From NCBI RefSeq assembly GCF_025465935.1, contig NZ_JANLNV010000026.1:1-64000 (forward strand): DNA of 64,000 nucleotides. The letters run 5' to 3'. How positions within the stretch are numbered: the stretch's first letter is position 1; each line of letters begins with the position of its first letter. Shown here piece after piece: positions 8,625 through 17,628 of this stretch. The notes under the pieces were generated by a model. It did not search any database, was not told the origin of the DNA, and saw only the letters and a list, made by a program, of their open reading frames with translations. A program made the position numbers and the translations under genes. The stretch is from Pseudomonas sp. 7P_10.2_Bac1 (GTDB taxonomy: Bacteria; Pseudomonadota; Gammaproteobacteria; Pseudomonadales; Pseudomonadaceae).

Positions 8625-9721
8625 AGTCGCCATTGAATAAAAAAACAGTTATTAAGCGCGCCGGTGATGTCGAATTTTTTCCTTCCGGTCGCCAAACTTA
8701 TTTAGCCCCTTTGCCCTTGCCGACAAATGAGCATCCTTTCTGTCCCTATATCAGTGATTACAATGACACTTTTATGGATTTCGGAGGCGGGGAGCCGAAA
8801 GTATTTACGTATCAGTTTAACTTGGGTATACCCTTTTCCATGTCATGTTTTGTGGCATTTGGAGGCCCTCTTATAGGTGGTTTGATGGGGCTTTCGTTGG
8901 GTTCTAGCTTAATGAGAAGTTGGGAGTCAGTTCAGGGGATTTTCTTGGCCTCTTGGGAGAGTGCTCTAGGCATTTGGATACTTGTCTCAGCCCTATTCTT
9001 TTTCATCTGGCTCTACCACCACAACCTCTTCACCAAAGTCATCCCCACCCGCTTCAACCGTCAGCGCCGTGAAGTGTGCTTTATGCCCGATGGCGCTACT
9101 GAGCCTTTATTCGTCCCTTGGGAATCCCTGTCCGCGTGGGTCGTTCAGGCTCAAGGTGCCACGCAATATGGTGTCACCCGCCAATACGGCATGGGCATGG
9201 GGTTTGAGCATGAGGGCGAGTTAGTCCGGGTTGAGTTCCAGTGCGGCAGTTTGCAGTTGGCGATTTCCAACTGGGAGGCTGTTCGTGGGTATATGGAATA
9301 CGAACTTAACGACCTCTCCGGCCTTCAAGACCCGCTCGGATTACAAGAACCCGGCGACCCGCCTCACGAAGGCCTGCATACCTTCCGTAATGCCCGCGCC
9401 GGTTTGCATCGACGCCTGCGCGAAAAGGAAGTGGGCCGGATCTACGCCTTTTTTTGGTACGTGTATCACGTGATGACCCTGTGGACACTGCCCAACCGTT
9501 TGGTGGAATGGGAGATAAAACGCATCGCCAAGGTCGGCCGCCGCGCGTTGCCGCCAGCCATGCTGGCGTGGTCCGAGCCGCTGCCGCCTGAACAATGGGC
9601 CAAGCCCAGCAGCGAACTGCTACGACTGAGTGCAAAGGTCAAAGCCCTGCTCAAACGCTACCCGCGCACGCCGATTACTGAGGTATATGCCGAGGTGTAT
9701 CGCAATGACAGTAGAGATTGA
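8621..9721 (+). CDS. Putative immunity protein, copy 1
   Basis: The 366-aa product has two hydrophobic segments, about residues 70-92 and 115-137, and a long soluble C-terminal part with a YAFFWYVYHVMTLW stretch. It overlaps the effector stop by four bases, so it is probably translated together with it. That position suggests a membrane-located immunity protein to the pore-forming effector. It resembles the DUF6708-type proteins I recall beside such effectors; this family name is from memory. A second copy follows, almost identical except for the N-terminal ~20 residues and a patch at about 80-112 next to and between the hydrophobic segments. The 5' third is AT-rich and the rest GC-rich. Confidence 0.65.
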   Translation: MKSPLNKKTVIKRAGDVEFFPSGRQTYLAPLPLPTNEHPFCPYISDYNDTFMDFGGGEPKVFTYQFNLGIPFSMSCFVAFGGPLIGGLMGLSLGSSLMRSWESVQGIFLASWESALGIWILVSALFFFIWLYHHNLFTKVIPTRFNRQRREVCFMPDGATEPLFVPWESLSAWVVQAQGATQYGVTRQYGMGMGFEHEGELVRVEFQCGSLQLAISNWEAVRGYMEYELNDLSGLQDPLGLQEPGDPPHEGLHTFRNARAGLHRRLREKEVGRIYAFFWYVYHVMTLWTLPNRLVEWEIKRIAKVGRRALPPAMLAWSEPLPPEQWAKPSSELLRLSAKVKALLKRYPRTPITEVYAEVYRNDSRD

Positions 9722-10790
9722 AAATATACCCGAGGGTAAGCGCGCGGGAGATGTCGAATGTTTCCCCTCTGGCCACCAAACCTATTTAGCCCCCTTGCCC
9801 TTGCCGACAAATGAGCATCCTTTCTGTCCCTATATCAGTGATTACAATGACACTTTTATGGATTTCGGAGGCGGGGAGCCGAAAGTATTTACGTATCAGT
9901 TTAACTTGGGTATACCCTTTTCCATGTCATGTTTTGTGGCATTTGGAGGACCTCTTGTAGGTGGGTTAATAGGGTTCTTATTGGATTTAAACTTAAAGAG
10001 AAGTTGGGCGTTTGCGGAAGAGATTTTCTTGGCGTCTTGGGAGACTGCTCTAGGCATTTGGATACTTGTCTCAGCCCTATTCTTTTTCATCTGGCTTTAC
10101 CACCACAACCTTTTCACCAAAGTCATCCCCACCCGCTTCAACCGTCAGCGCCGCGAAGTGTGCTTTATGCCCGATGGCGCCACTGAGCCTTTATTCGTCC
10201 CTTGGGAATCCCTGTCCGCGTGGGTCGTTCAGGCTCAAGGTGCCACGCAATATGGTGTGACCCGTCAATACGGCATGGGCATGGGGTTTGAGCATGAGGG
10301 CGAGTTAGTCCGGGTTGAGTTCCAGTGCGGCAGTTTGCAGTTGGCGATTTCCAACTGGGAGGCTGTTCGTGGGTATATGGAGTACGAACTTAACGACCTC
10401 TCCGGCCTTCAAGATCCGCTCGGATTACAAGAACCCAGTGACCCGCCTCACGAAGGGCTGCATACCTTCCGTAATGCCCGCGCCGGTTTGCATCGGCGCC
10501 TGCGCGAAAAGGAAGTGGGCCGGATCTACGCCTTTTTTTGGTACGTGTATCACGTGATGACCCTGTGGACACTGCCCAACCGTTTGGTGGAATGGGAAAT
10601 AAAACGCATCGCCAAGGTCGGCCGCCGCGCGTTGCCGCCAGCCATGCAAGCGTGGTCCGAGCCGCTGCCGCCTGAACAATGGGCCAAGCCCAGCAGCGAA
10701 CTGCTACGACTGAGTGCAAAGGTCAAAGCCCTGCTCAAACGCTACCCACGCACGCCGATTACTGAGGTATATGCCGAGGTGTATCGCAAC
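8690..10790 (+). repeat. Tandem direct duplication, 1084-base period
   Basis: Two direct copies of about 1 kb spanning the two putative immunity genes can be overlaid with a constant 1084-base offset (for example 8982/10066, 9231/10315 and 9306/10390). Long stretches are identical at nucleotide level. The differences cluster in one block of roughly 100 bases (about 8875-8975 against 9959-10059). Confidence 0.9.
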
Positions 10791-10817
10791 GAGCCGAATC
10801 CGCCGCACAGCGCCTGA
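9705..10817 (+). CDS. Putative immunity protein, copy 2 (tandem duplicate)
   Basis: This 370-aa paralogue of the preceding gene is displaced by a constant 1084 bases. ATG 9705 (MTVEIENIPEG) lies inside the 3' end of copy 1 and overlaps it by 17 bases, so the junction itself is part of the duplication; the 25-codon upstream extension reads copy 1 sequence. The last ~250 residues are nearly identical to copy 1. The patch after FGGPL differs strongly (VGGLIGFLLDLNLKRSWAF here against IGGLMGLSLGSSLMRSWES in copy 1). It is likely a second immunity protein for a variant toxin. No toxin gene separates the two copies. Confidence 0.62.
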   Translation: MTVEIENIPEGKRAGDVECFPSGHQTYLAPLPLPTNEHPFCPYISDYNDTFMDFGGGEPKVFTYQFNLGIPFSMSCFVAFGGPLVGGLIGFLLDLNLKRSWAFAEEIFLASWETALGIWILVSALFFFIWLYHHNLFTKVIPTRFNRQRREVCFMPDGATEPLFVPWESLSAWVVQAQGATQYGVTRQYGMGMGFEHEGELVRVEFQCGSLQLAISNWEAVRGYMEYELNDLSGLQDPLGLQEPSDPPHEGLHTFRNARAGLHRRLREKEVGRIYAFFWYVYHVMTLWTLPNRLVEWEIKRIAKVGRRALPPAMQAWSEPLPPEQWAKPSSELLRLSAKVKALLKRYPRTPITEVYAEVYRNEPNPPHSA

Positions 10818-10919
10818 GCTTGTGAAGAGGTCGTACAGGCTCGCCATGTCGTAAACGCACCATTGCGTGGCGTGCGCAGGCATTTGATCGGCCAGCGCCA
10901 GCTCTACCATCTGGCTCAA
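10816..10919 (-). pseudogene. Possible 5' remnant of an interrupted gene
   Basis: On the minus strand a TTG codon at 10919, with GAGG about 13 bases upstream, opens a frame of about 34 codons. It has typical Pseudomonas codon use (LALADQMPAHATQWCVYDMA) and then runs into antisense immunity-gene sequence. It may be the N-terminal stub of a gene cut by the effector island. I do not recognise the product, and it could be chance. Confidence 0.22.
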
Positions 10920-10970
10920 AGGGCATAAGCCTCACCGAGACGAATGGCGCGCTGGCGCTGGGAGAACGCA

Positions 10971-12224
10971 ATGTTCAGCAAACAGGATCAGATTCAGGGT
11001 TACGACGATGCCTTGTTGGCGGCAATCAACGCCGAGGATCAGCGTCAGGAAGATCATATTGAGCTGATCGCCTCCGAGAACTACACCAGCCAGCGCGTCA
11101 TGGAAGCCCAAGGCAGTGGCCTGACCAACAAGTACGCCGAAGGCTACCCCGGTAAGCGCTATTACGGCGGTTGCGAACATGTGGATAAAGTTGAGCAACT
11201 GGCCATCGACCGTGCCAAGCAACTGTTCGGCGCCGATTACGCCAACGTGCAGCCGCACTCGGGCAGCCAGGCCAACGCCGCGGTGTACCTGGCGTTGCTC
11301 AATGCCGGTGACACGGTGTTGGGGATGAGCCTGGCCCACGGCGGGCATTTGACTCATGGCGCCAGCGTCAGCTTCTCGGGCAAGTTGTACAACGCGGTGC
11401 AGTACGGCATCGACACCGCCACCGGTTTGATCGACTACGACGAAGTCGAGCGTCTGGCCGTCGAGCACCAGCCCAAAATGATCATTGCCGGGTTTTCGGC
11501 GTACTCCAAAACCCTGGATTTCGCGCGCTTTCGTGAAATCGCCGACAAAGTCGGCGCGTACTTTTTTGTCGACATGGCCCACGTGGCCGGGCTGGTTGCG
11601 GCGGGCCTGTACCCGAACCCGCTGCCCTACGCTGATGTGGTCACCACCACGACCCACAAGACCCTGCGCGGGCCGCGTGGCGGGTTGATTCTGGCCAAGC
11701 GCAACGAAGCGCTGGAGAAGAAATTCAACGCGGCGGTGTTCCCGGGCGGGCAGGGCGGCCCGTTGATGCACGTGATCGCGGCCAAGGCGGTGTGCTTCAA
11801 AGAAGCGCAGGAGCCGGGCTTCAAAACCTATCAGCAGCAGGTCATCGACAATGCCCAGGCGATGGCTGAGGTGTTTATCAAACGCGGCTACGACGTGGTC
11901 TCGGGTGGCACCGACAACCACCTGTTTCTGGTCAGCCTGATCCGTCAGGGGCTGACCGGCAAAGACGCCGACGCCGCTCTGGGCCGTGCGCACATCACGG
12001 TCAACAAAAACGCAGTGCCCAACGATCCGCAGTCGCCGTTCGTGACCTCGGGCCTGCGCATCGGCACCCCGGCGGTGACCACGCGTGGTTTCAAAGTGGC
12101 GCAGTGCACGGAGTTGGCGGGCTGGATCTGCGACATCCTCGATCACCTCGGTGACCCGGATATCGAGGCCGATGTGGCGCGTCAGGTGACCTCGCTGTGC
12201 AAAGACTTCCCGGTTTATCGCTGA
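10971..12224 (+). CDS. glyA: Serine hydroxymethyltransferase
   Basis: This PLP enzyme interconverts serine and glycine with tetrahydrofolate and 5,10-methylene-THF. It is 417 aa, the usual length. The Schiff-base lysine lies in [14 protein letters not shown], and the N-terminal SENYTSQ and [10 protein letters not shown] motifs of the family are present. ATG 10971 (MFSKQDQIQ) is preceded by GGGAGAAC; a nine-codon upstream extension is open. It sits directly ahead of soxBDAG, so it should use the glycine and methylene-THF made by sarcosine oxidation to form serine. Pseudomonads often have a second glyA elsewhere. Confidence 0.95.
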   Translation: MFSKQDQIQGYDDALLAAINAEDQRQEDHIELIASENYTSQRVMEAQGSGLTNKYAEGYPGKRYYGGCEHVDKVEQLAIDRAKQLFGADYANVQPHSGSQANAAVYLALLNAGDTVLGMSLAHGGHLTHGASVSFSGKLYNAVQYGIDTATGLIDYDEVERLAVEHQPKMIIAGFSAYSKTLDFARFREIADKVGAYFFVDMAHVAGLVAAGLYPNPLPYADVVTTTTHKTLRGPRGGLILAKRNEALEKKFNAAVFPGGQGGPLMHVIAAKAVCFKEAQEPGFKTYQQQVIDNAQAMAEVFIKRGYDVVSGGTDNHLFLVSLIRQGLTGKDADAALGRAHITVNKNAVPNDPQSPFVTSGLRIGTPAVTTRGFKVAQCTELAGWICDILDHLGDPDIEADVARQVTSLCKDFPVYR

Positions 12225-12245
12225 GCGCGTTTTGGAGTAGACCCT

Positions 12246-13496
12246 ATGCAACGGTACTCAGGCTTCGGCCTTCTTAAGCACTCGTTCAGCCACCACGAAA
12301 ACTGGCAGAAAATGTGGCGCACGCCGACCCCGAAAAAGGTCTACGACGTGGTCATCGTCGGCGGCGGCGGGCATGGTCTGGCCACCGCGTATTACCTGGC
12401 CAAAGAGCACGGCATCACCAACGTGGCCGTGGTTGAAAAAGGCTGGCTGGGCGGCGGCAACACGGCGCGCAACACCACCATCGTGCGTTCCAACTATTTG
12501 TGGGACGAGTCGGCGCACCTCTACGAGCATGCCATGAAGTTGTGGGAAGGCTTGTCCCAGGACCTCAACTACAACGTCATGTTCTCGCAGCGCGGCGTCT
12601 ACAACCTGTGCCACACCCTGCAAGACATGCGCGACTCGGAACGCCGGGTCAGCGCCAACCGCCTCAATGGCGTAGACGGCGAGTTGTTGAACGGCAAACA
12701 AGTGGCGGACGAAATTCCGTACCTGGACTGCTCCAAAAACACCCGCTACCCGATCATCGGCGCCACCGTGCAACGACGCGGCGGCGTGGCCCGGCATGAC
12801 GCGGTGGCCTGGGGCTTTGCCCGGGCGGCCGACGCATTGGGTGTGGACTTGATTCAACAGACCGAAGTGCTCGGCTTTCGCAAAGAAAACGGCGTGTGCA
12901 TCGGCGTCGAAACCAGCAAGGGCTTTATCGGCGCCAAACGCGTGGGCGTGGTCACGGCGGGTAACTCCGGGCACATGGCGCGCCAGGCGGGGTTTCGCCT
13001 GCCGATCGAATCGCACCCGCTGCAAGCGCTGGTGTCGGAGCCGATCAAACCGATTATCGACAGCGTGATCATGTCCAACGCCGTGCACGGCTACATCAGC
13101 CAGTCAGACAAGGGCGACCTGGTGATCGGCGCCGGTATCGACGGCTGGGTCGGCTACGGCCAGCGCGGCTCGTACCCGGTGGTCGAGCACACCATTCAAG
13201 CGATTGTGGAGATGTTCCCGGTGCTGTCCCGCGTGCGCATGAACCGCCAATGGGGCGGCATCGTCGACACCACGCCCGACGCCTGCCCGATCATCTCCAA
13301 AACCCCGGTGCCAAACCTGTTCTTCAACTGCGGCTGGGGCACCGGTGGTTTCAAAGCCACGCCGGGTTCGGGCAACGTGTTTGCCGCCAGTTTGGCCAAA
13401 GGCGAAATGCACCCGCTGGCGGCGCCGTTTTCCATCGACCGTTTTTATAACGGCGCCTTGATCGACGAGCACGGCGCTGCCGCTGTCGCCCACTAA
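12246..13496 (+). CDS. soxB: Sarcosine oxidase, beta subunit
   Basis: This is the 416-aa flavin subunit of heterotetrameric sarcosine oxidase. It holds the FAD-binding glycine motif near residue 35 ([10 protein letters not shown]), the [10 protein letters not shown] flavin loop and the C-terminal [14 protein letters not shown] signature. It catalyses oxidative demethylation of sarcosine to glycine, with transfer of the one-carbon unit to THF or release of formaldehyde. It follows glyA by 21 bases and precedes soxD by 19, giving a single glyA-soxBDAG transcription unit. Confidence 0.96.
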   Translation: MQRYSGFGLLKHSFSHHENWQKMWRTPTPKKVYDVVIVGGGGHGLATAYYLAKEHGITNVAVVEKGWLGGGNTARNTTIVRSNYLWDESAHLYEHAMKLWEGLSQDLNYNVMFSQRGVYNLCHTLQDMRDSERRVSANRLNGVDGELLNGKQVADEIPYLDCSKNTRYPIIGATVQRRGGVARHDAVAWGFARAADALGVDLIQQTEVLGFRKENGVCIGVETSKGFIGAKRVGVVTAGNSGHMARQAGFRLPIESHPLQALVSEPIKPIIDSVIMSNAVHGYISQSDKGDLVIGAGIDGWVGYGQRGSYPVVEHTIQAIVEMFPVLSRVRMNRQWGGIVDTTPDACPIISKTPVPNLFFNCGWGTGGFKATPGSGNVFAASLAKGEMHPLAAPFSIDRFYNGALIDEHGAAAVAH

Positions 13497-13515
13497 TACA
13501 CAGGAGAACCACCCC

Positions 13516-13848
13516 ATGTTGCATATCTTCTGTCCTCATTGCGGCGAGTTGCGCTCCGAAGAAGAGTTTCACGCCAGCGGCCAGGCGCACATTCCGCGCC
13601 CGCTTGACCCCAACGCCTGCACCGACAAGGAGTGGGGCGACTACATGTTCTTTCGCGACAACCCGCGTGGCCTGCACCACGAGTTGTGGAACCACGTTGC
13701 CGGTTGCCGTCAGTTTTTTAACGTCACGCGCAACACCGTGACGTACGAAATCCTGGAAACCTACCTGATCGGCAGCAAACCGCAGTTCACCGAACACGCC
13801 GCGCCTGTCGCGCCCACAGTCACCCGCGAGCTGGGAGAAAAGGTATGA
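13516..13848 (+). CDS. soxD: Sarcosine oxidase, delta subunit
   Basis: This is the 110-aa small subunit. It has an N-terminal zinc-site CPHCG motif plus further His and Cys residues (GLHHELWNHVAGC) that match the zinc-binding delta subunit of heterotetrameric sarcosine oxidase. The stop overlaps the soxA start by four bases. An AGGAG ribosome site lies just before ATG 13516. Confidence 0.95.
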   Translation: MLHIFCPHCGELRSEEEFHASGQAHIPRPLDPNACTDKEWGDYMFFRDNPRGLHHELWNHVAGCRQFFNVTRNTVTYEILETYLIGSKPQFTEHAAPVAPTVTRELGEKV

Positions 13849-16800
13849 GTCAGACCCATCGCTTGCCAAACGGCGGCCGCGTTGATCGCAGCAAAGTCCT
13901 GACCTTTACCTTCAATGGCCAACAGTACAAAGGCTACGAAGGCGACAGCCTGGCGGCTGCATTGCTGGCCAATGGTGTCGACATCATCGGTCGCAGTTTT
14001 AAATATTCCCGGCCGCGTGGCATTTACGCTGCGGGCGCCGAAGAGCCCAACGCGGTGCTGCAGATCGGCGCCACCGAAGCCACGCAAATCCCTAACGTGC
14101 GCGCCACGCAACAGGCGTTGTACCAAGGCTTGGTTGCCACCAGCACCAACGGCTGGCCCAACGTAAACACCGACATGATGGGCATTCTGGGCAAGGTCGG
14201 CGGCAAGCTGATGCCGCCGGGTTTTTACTACAAAACCTTTATGTACCCGCAGTCGTTCTGGATGACTTACGAGAAGTACATCCGCAAGGCAGCAGGGTTG
14301 GGGCGTTCGCCGACGCAGAATGACCCCGACACCTACGACAATATGAACCACCACTGCGACGTGCTGATTGTGGGCGCCGGGCCTGCCGGTCTGGCTGCGG
14401 CCCTTGCGGCGGCGCGCAGCGGTGCACGGGTGATCGTGGCCGATGAGCAGGAAGAATTTGGCGGCAGCCTGCTCGACAGCCGCGAAAGCCTGGACGGCAA
14501 GCCGGCCATGGAGTGGGTGGCCAAGGTGGTGGCAGAACTCAAGGAACTGCCGGACGTGGTGTTGCTGCCGCGTGCCACGGTCAACGGCTATCACGATCAC
14601 AACTTTCTGACCATTCACGAGCGCCTTACCGATCACCTGGGTGACCGGGCGCCGATAGGGCAGGTGCGTCAGCGCTTGCACCGTGTGCGGGCCAAGCGCG
14701 TGGTGCTGGCCACGGGCGCGTGTGAGCGTCCATTGGTGTACGGCAACAACGACGTGCCGGGCAACATGCTGGCAGGTGCGGTGTCGACTTACGTGCGCCG
14801 CTATGGCGTGGCGCCGGGTAAAAAACTGCTGCTGAGCACCAACAACGATTACGCCTACCGCGTGGCGCTGGACTGGCTCGATGCGGGCCAGCAAGTGGTG
14901 GCGGTGGCCGACGCACGCAGCAATCCGCGAGGTGCTCTGGTTGAAGAAGCCCGCGCCAAAGGCATCCGGATTTTGACCGGCAGCGCAGTGATCGAAGCTC
15001 GTGGCAGCAAACGCGTGACGGGCGCCCGCGTGGCGGCGATTGACCTCAAATCCCACAGCGTCACCAGCCCCGGTGAATGGCTGCCGTGCGACTTGGTGGC
15101 CACTTCCGGCGGTTACAGCCCGGTGGTGCATTTGGCTTCGCACCTGGGCGGCAAGCCAATCTGGCGCGAAGACATTCTGGGTTTTGTACCCGGCGAAGCC
15201 CCGCAAAAGCGCGTGTGCGTGGGCGGTATCAATGGCGTTTACGGGTTGGGCGACAGCCTGGCCGATGGCTTTGAAGGCGGCGCACGCGCGGCCAGCGAAG
15301 CCGGTTTTAAAGCGGTTGAAGGCGTGCTGCCCAAAGCGCTGAATCAGGTACAGGAAGCGACCGTGGCGCTTTTTCAGGTGCCCCACGAAAAGGCTACGGC
15401 GCGGGCCCCCAAGCAATTTGTCGACCTGCAAAACGATGTGACTGCCGCTGCGATTGAGTTGGCCACTCGTGAAGGGTTTGAGTCAGTCGAGCACGTCAAA
15501 CGCTACACCGCGCTGGGTTTTGGCACCGACCAGGGCAAGCTTGGCAACGTCAACGGCCTGGCCATTGCCGCCCGTTCGCTGAACGTAAGCATCCCGCAAA
15601 TGGGCACCACCATGTTCCGCCCCAACTACACGCCGGTGACGTTCGGCGCGGTGGCGGGCCGCCATTGCGGGCACATTTTCGAGCCAGTGCGTTACACCGC
15701 CTTGCAGGCGTGGCACGTCAAGCAAGGTGCTGAATTTGAAGACGTCGGCCAATGGAAACGCCCGTGGTACTTCCCGCGTAATGGCGAAGACCTGCACGCT
15801 GCGGTTAAACGCGAGTGCCAGGCGGTGCGCGACAGCGTCGGTATTCTGGACGCCTCCACCCTGGGCAAAATCGACATTCAAGGCCCGGATGCGCGGGAGT
15901 TCCTGAACCGTATCTACACCAACGCCTGGACCAAGCTGGATGTGGGCAAGGCGCGTTACGGGCTGATGTGCAAAGAAGACGGCATGGTGTTCGACGACGG
16001 CGTCACGGCCTGCCTGGCTGACAACCATTTCGTCATGACCACCACCACCGGTGGTGCGGCCCGCGTGCTGCAATGGCTGGAAATCTATCAACAGACTGAA
16101 TGGCCGGATCTCAAGGTGTACTTCACCTCGGTCACCGACCACTACGCGACACTGACCTTGAGCGGCCCCAACAGCCGCAAGTTGCTCAGCGAAGTGACCG
16201 ACATTGACCTGGACCGCGATGCGTTCCCGTTCATGACCTGGAAAGAAGGCCTGGTGGCGGGCGTGCCGGCGCGGGTGTTCCGTATCTCGTTTACTGGCGA
16301 GCTGTCGTACGAAGTCAACATCCAGGCTGACTACGCCATGGGCGTGCTGGAAAAAATCGTCGAGGCGGGCAAACAGTACAACCTGACCCCGTATGGCACC
16401 GAGACCATGCACGTGTTGCGGGCCGAGAAGGGCTTCATCATCGTCGGCCAGGACACCGACGGCTCCATGACCCCGGACGACCTGAACATGGCCTGGTGCG
16501 TGGGCCGGACCAAACCGTTCTCGTGGATCGGCTGGCGCGGCATGAACCGTGAAGACTGCGTGCGTGACCAGCGCAAACAACTGGTGGGCCTCAAGCCGGT
16601 CGATCCGAATAAATGGCTGCCGGAAGGCGCGCAACTGGTGTTCGACCCTAAACAGACCATCCCGATGACCATGGTCGGCCACGTGACCTCCAGCTATGCG
16701 CACAACTCGCTGGGGTATTCGTTTGCCATGGGCGTGGTCAAAGGCGGTCTCAAGCGCCTTGGCGAGCGGGTGTTTTCACCCCAGGCCGATGGCAGCGTGA

Positions 16801-16862
16801 TTGAGGCTGAAATTGTGTCTTCGGTGTTCTTCGACCCCAAAGGCGACCGGCAGAATATTTGA
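13845..16862 (+). CDS. soxA: Sarcosine oxidase, alpha subunit
   Basis: This is the 1005-aa large subunit. The N-terminal ~100 residues form the ferredoxin-like domain (FNGQQYKGYEGDSLAAALLA). Residues from about 168 hold the NAD(H) site (DVLIVGAGPAGLAAALAA). The C-terminal ~400 residues are the GcvT-like folate-binding domain that accepts the methyl carbon as 5,10-methylene-THF. It is coupled to soxD by ATGA and directly abuts soxG. Length and domain order are typical and nothing is missing. Confidence 0.96.
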   Translation: MSQTHRLPNGGRVDRSKVLTFTFNGQQYKGYEGDSLAAALLANGVDIIGRSFKYSRPRGIYAAGAEEPNAVLQIGATEATQIPNVRATQQALYQGLVATSTNGWPNVNTDMMGILGKVGGKLMPPGFYYKTFMYPQSFWMTYEKYIRKAAGLGRSPTQNDPDTYDNMNHHCDVLIVGAGPAGLAAALAAARSGARVIVADEQEEFGGSLLDSRESLDGKPAMEWVAKVVAELKELPDVVLLPRATVNGYHDHNFLTIHERLTDHLGDRAPIGQVRQRLHRVRAKRVVLATGACERPLVYGNNDVPGNMLAGAVSTYVRRYGVAPGKKLLLSTNNDYAYRVALDWLDAGQQVVAVADARSNPRGALVEEARAKGIRILTGSAVIEARGSKRVTGARVAAIDLKSHSVTSPGEWLPCDLVATSGGYSPVVHLASHLGGKPIWREDILGFVPGEAPQKRVCVGGINGVYGLGDSLADGFEGGARAASEAGFKAVEGVLPKALNQVQEATVALFQVPHEKATARAPKQFVDLQNDVTAAAIELATREGFESVEHVKRYTALGFGTDQGKLGNVNGLAIAARSLNVSIPQMGTTMFRPNYTPVTFGAVAGRHCGHIFEPVRYTALQAWHVKQGAEFEDVGQWKRPWYFPRNGEDLHAAVKRECQAVRDSVGILDASTLGKIDIQGPDAREFLNRIYTNAWTKLDVGKARYGLMCKEDGMVFDDGVTACLADNHFVMTTTTGGAARVLQWLEIYQQTEWPDLKVYFTSVTDHYATLTLSGPNSRKLLSEVTDIDLDRDAFPFMTWKEGLVAGVPARVFRISFTGELSYEVNIQADYAMGVLEKIVEAGKQYNLTPYGTETMHVLRAEKGFIIVGQDTDGSMTPDDLNMAWCVGRTKPFSWIGWRGMNREDCVRDQRKQLVGLKPVDPNKWLPEGAQLVFDPKQTIPMTMVGHVTSSYAHNSLGYSFAMGVVKGGLKRLGERVFSPQADGSVIEAEIVSSVFFDPKGDRQNI

Positions 16863-16874
16863 GTGGGTGATCTC

Positions 16875-17507
16875 ATGACGACCGCAAACGTATACCAACA
16901 ACGCCCGGACTCGGGCGCCAAAGCCGAGTCATCGCTGCATCACGCCAACCTCGACAAGTTGATTGGCAAGGGCCGCAAAAACCCTGGCGTGACGGTGCGC
17001 GAGAAAAAATTGCTGGGTCACCTGACCTTGCGGGGTGACGCCAAAGACCCGGCCTTTGCCGAGGGCGTGCACAAAGCGTTGGGGCTGGAACTGCCGGTGG
17101 CCTTGAGCCTGGTGGCCAAGGGTGACACCTCGTTGCAATGGATGGGCCCGGATGAATGGCTGCTCATCGTCCCGGGCGGACAGGAATACGCCGTGGAGCA
17201 GGCCCTGCGCGCCGCGTTGGCGGGGCTGCATATTTCGGTGGTCAACGTCAGTGGCGGGCAGCAATTGCTGGAACTCAGCGGGCCGAACGTGCGCGACGTA
17301 TTGATGAAGTCGACGAGCTACGACGTGCACCCTGACAACTTCCCGGTGGGCAAGGCGGTGGGCACCGTGTTTGCCAAGTCGCAGTTGGTGATCCGGCACA
17401 CGGGTGAAGACACCTGGGAGCTGTTGATCCGCCGCAGTTTCTCGGATTACTGGTGGCTGTGGCTGCAAGATGCGGCGGGGGAGTATGGGCTGAATGTTGA
17501 GGCCTGA
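16875..17507 (+). CDS. soxG: Sarcosine oxidase, gamma subunit
   Basis: This 210-aa GcvT-like subunit completes the SoxBDAG heterotetramer. The frame is the same as soxA and opens immediately after its TGA, where a GTG at 16863 is also possible. I prefer ATG 16875, which has GAGTGGGTG upstream and gives the usual length. Family features are the LHHANLDKLIGKG start and the GPDEWLLIVP segment. It ends the sox operon; a REPIN follows. Confidence 0.92.
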   Translation: MTTANVYQQRPDSGAKAESSLHHANLDKLIGKGRKNPGVTVREKKLLGHLTLRGDAKDPAFAEGVHKALGLELPVALSLVAKGDTSLQWMGPDEWLLIVPGGQEYAVEQALRAALAGLHISVVNVSGGQQLLELSGPNVRDVLMKSTSYDVHPDNFPVGKAVGTVFAKSQLVIRHTGEDTWELLIRRSFSDYWWLWLQDAAGEYGLNVEA

Positions 17508-17523
17508 GGCATAACGCACACCG

Positions 17524-17603
17524 TGTAGGAAGAGCCGGTCGACGCTCGATTGCCTCGCGATCTTTTGATCTTTAAAAGCTCGCGAGACAAGCTCGCTCCT
17601 ACA
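17524..17603. repeat. REPIN with enlarged left arm
   Basis: This has the same inverted-arm plan as the other GTAGGAGC elements, but the left arm carries about a dozen extra bases (around AGCCGGTCGACGCTCGAT). The right arm is consensus. It lies between soxG and purU, so the two genes may be partly uncoupled. Confidence 0.85.
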
Positions 17604-17628
17604 GGGGTCTATAACAAGGAGTTGCACC

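Noticed and set aside
10932..12251. 439-codon open frame opposite glyA
   Set aside because: It mirrors the coding strand of a clear serine hydroxymethyltransferase. The His/Arg-rich translation is typical of an antisense shadow in GC-rich DNA.
13761..15431. 556-codon open frame opposite soxA
   Set aside because: Antisense shadow of soxA; no domain can be recognised and it spans the soxD-soxA joint.
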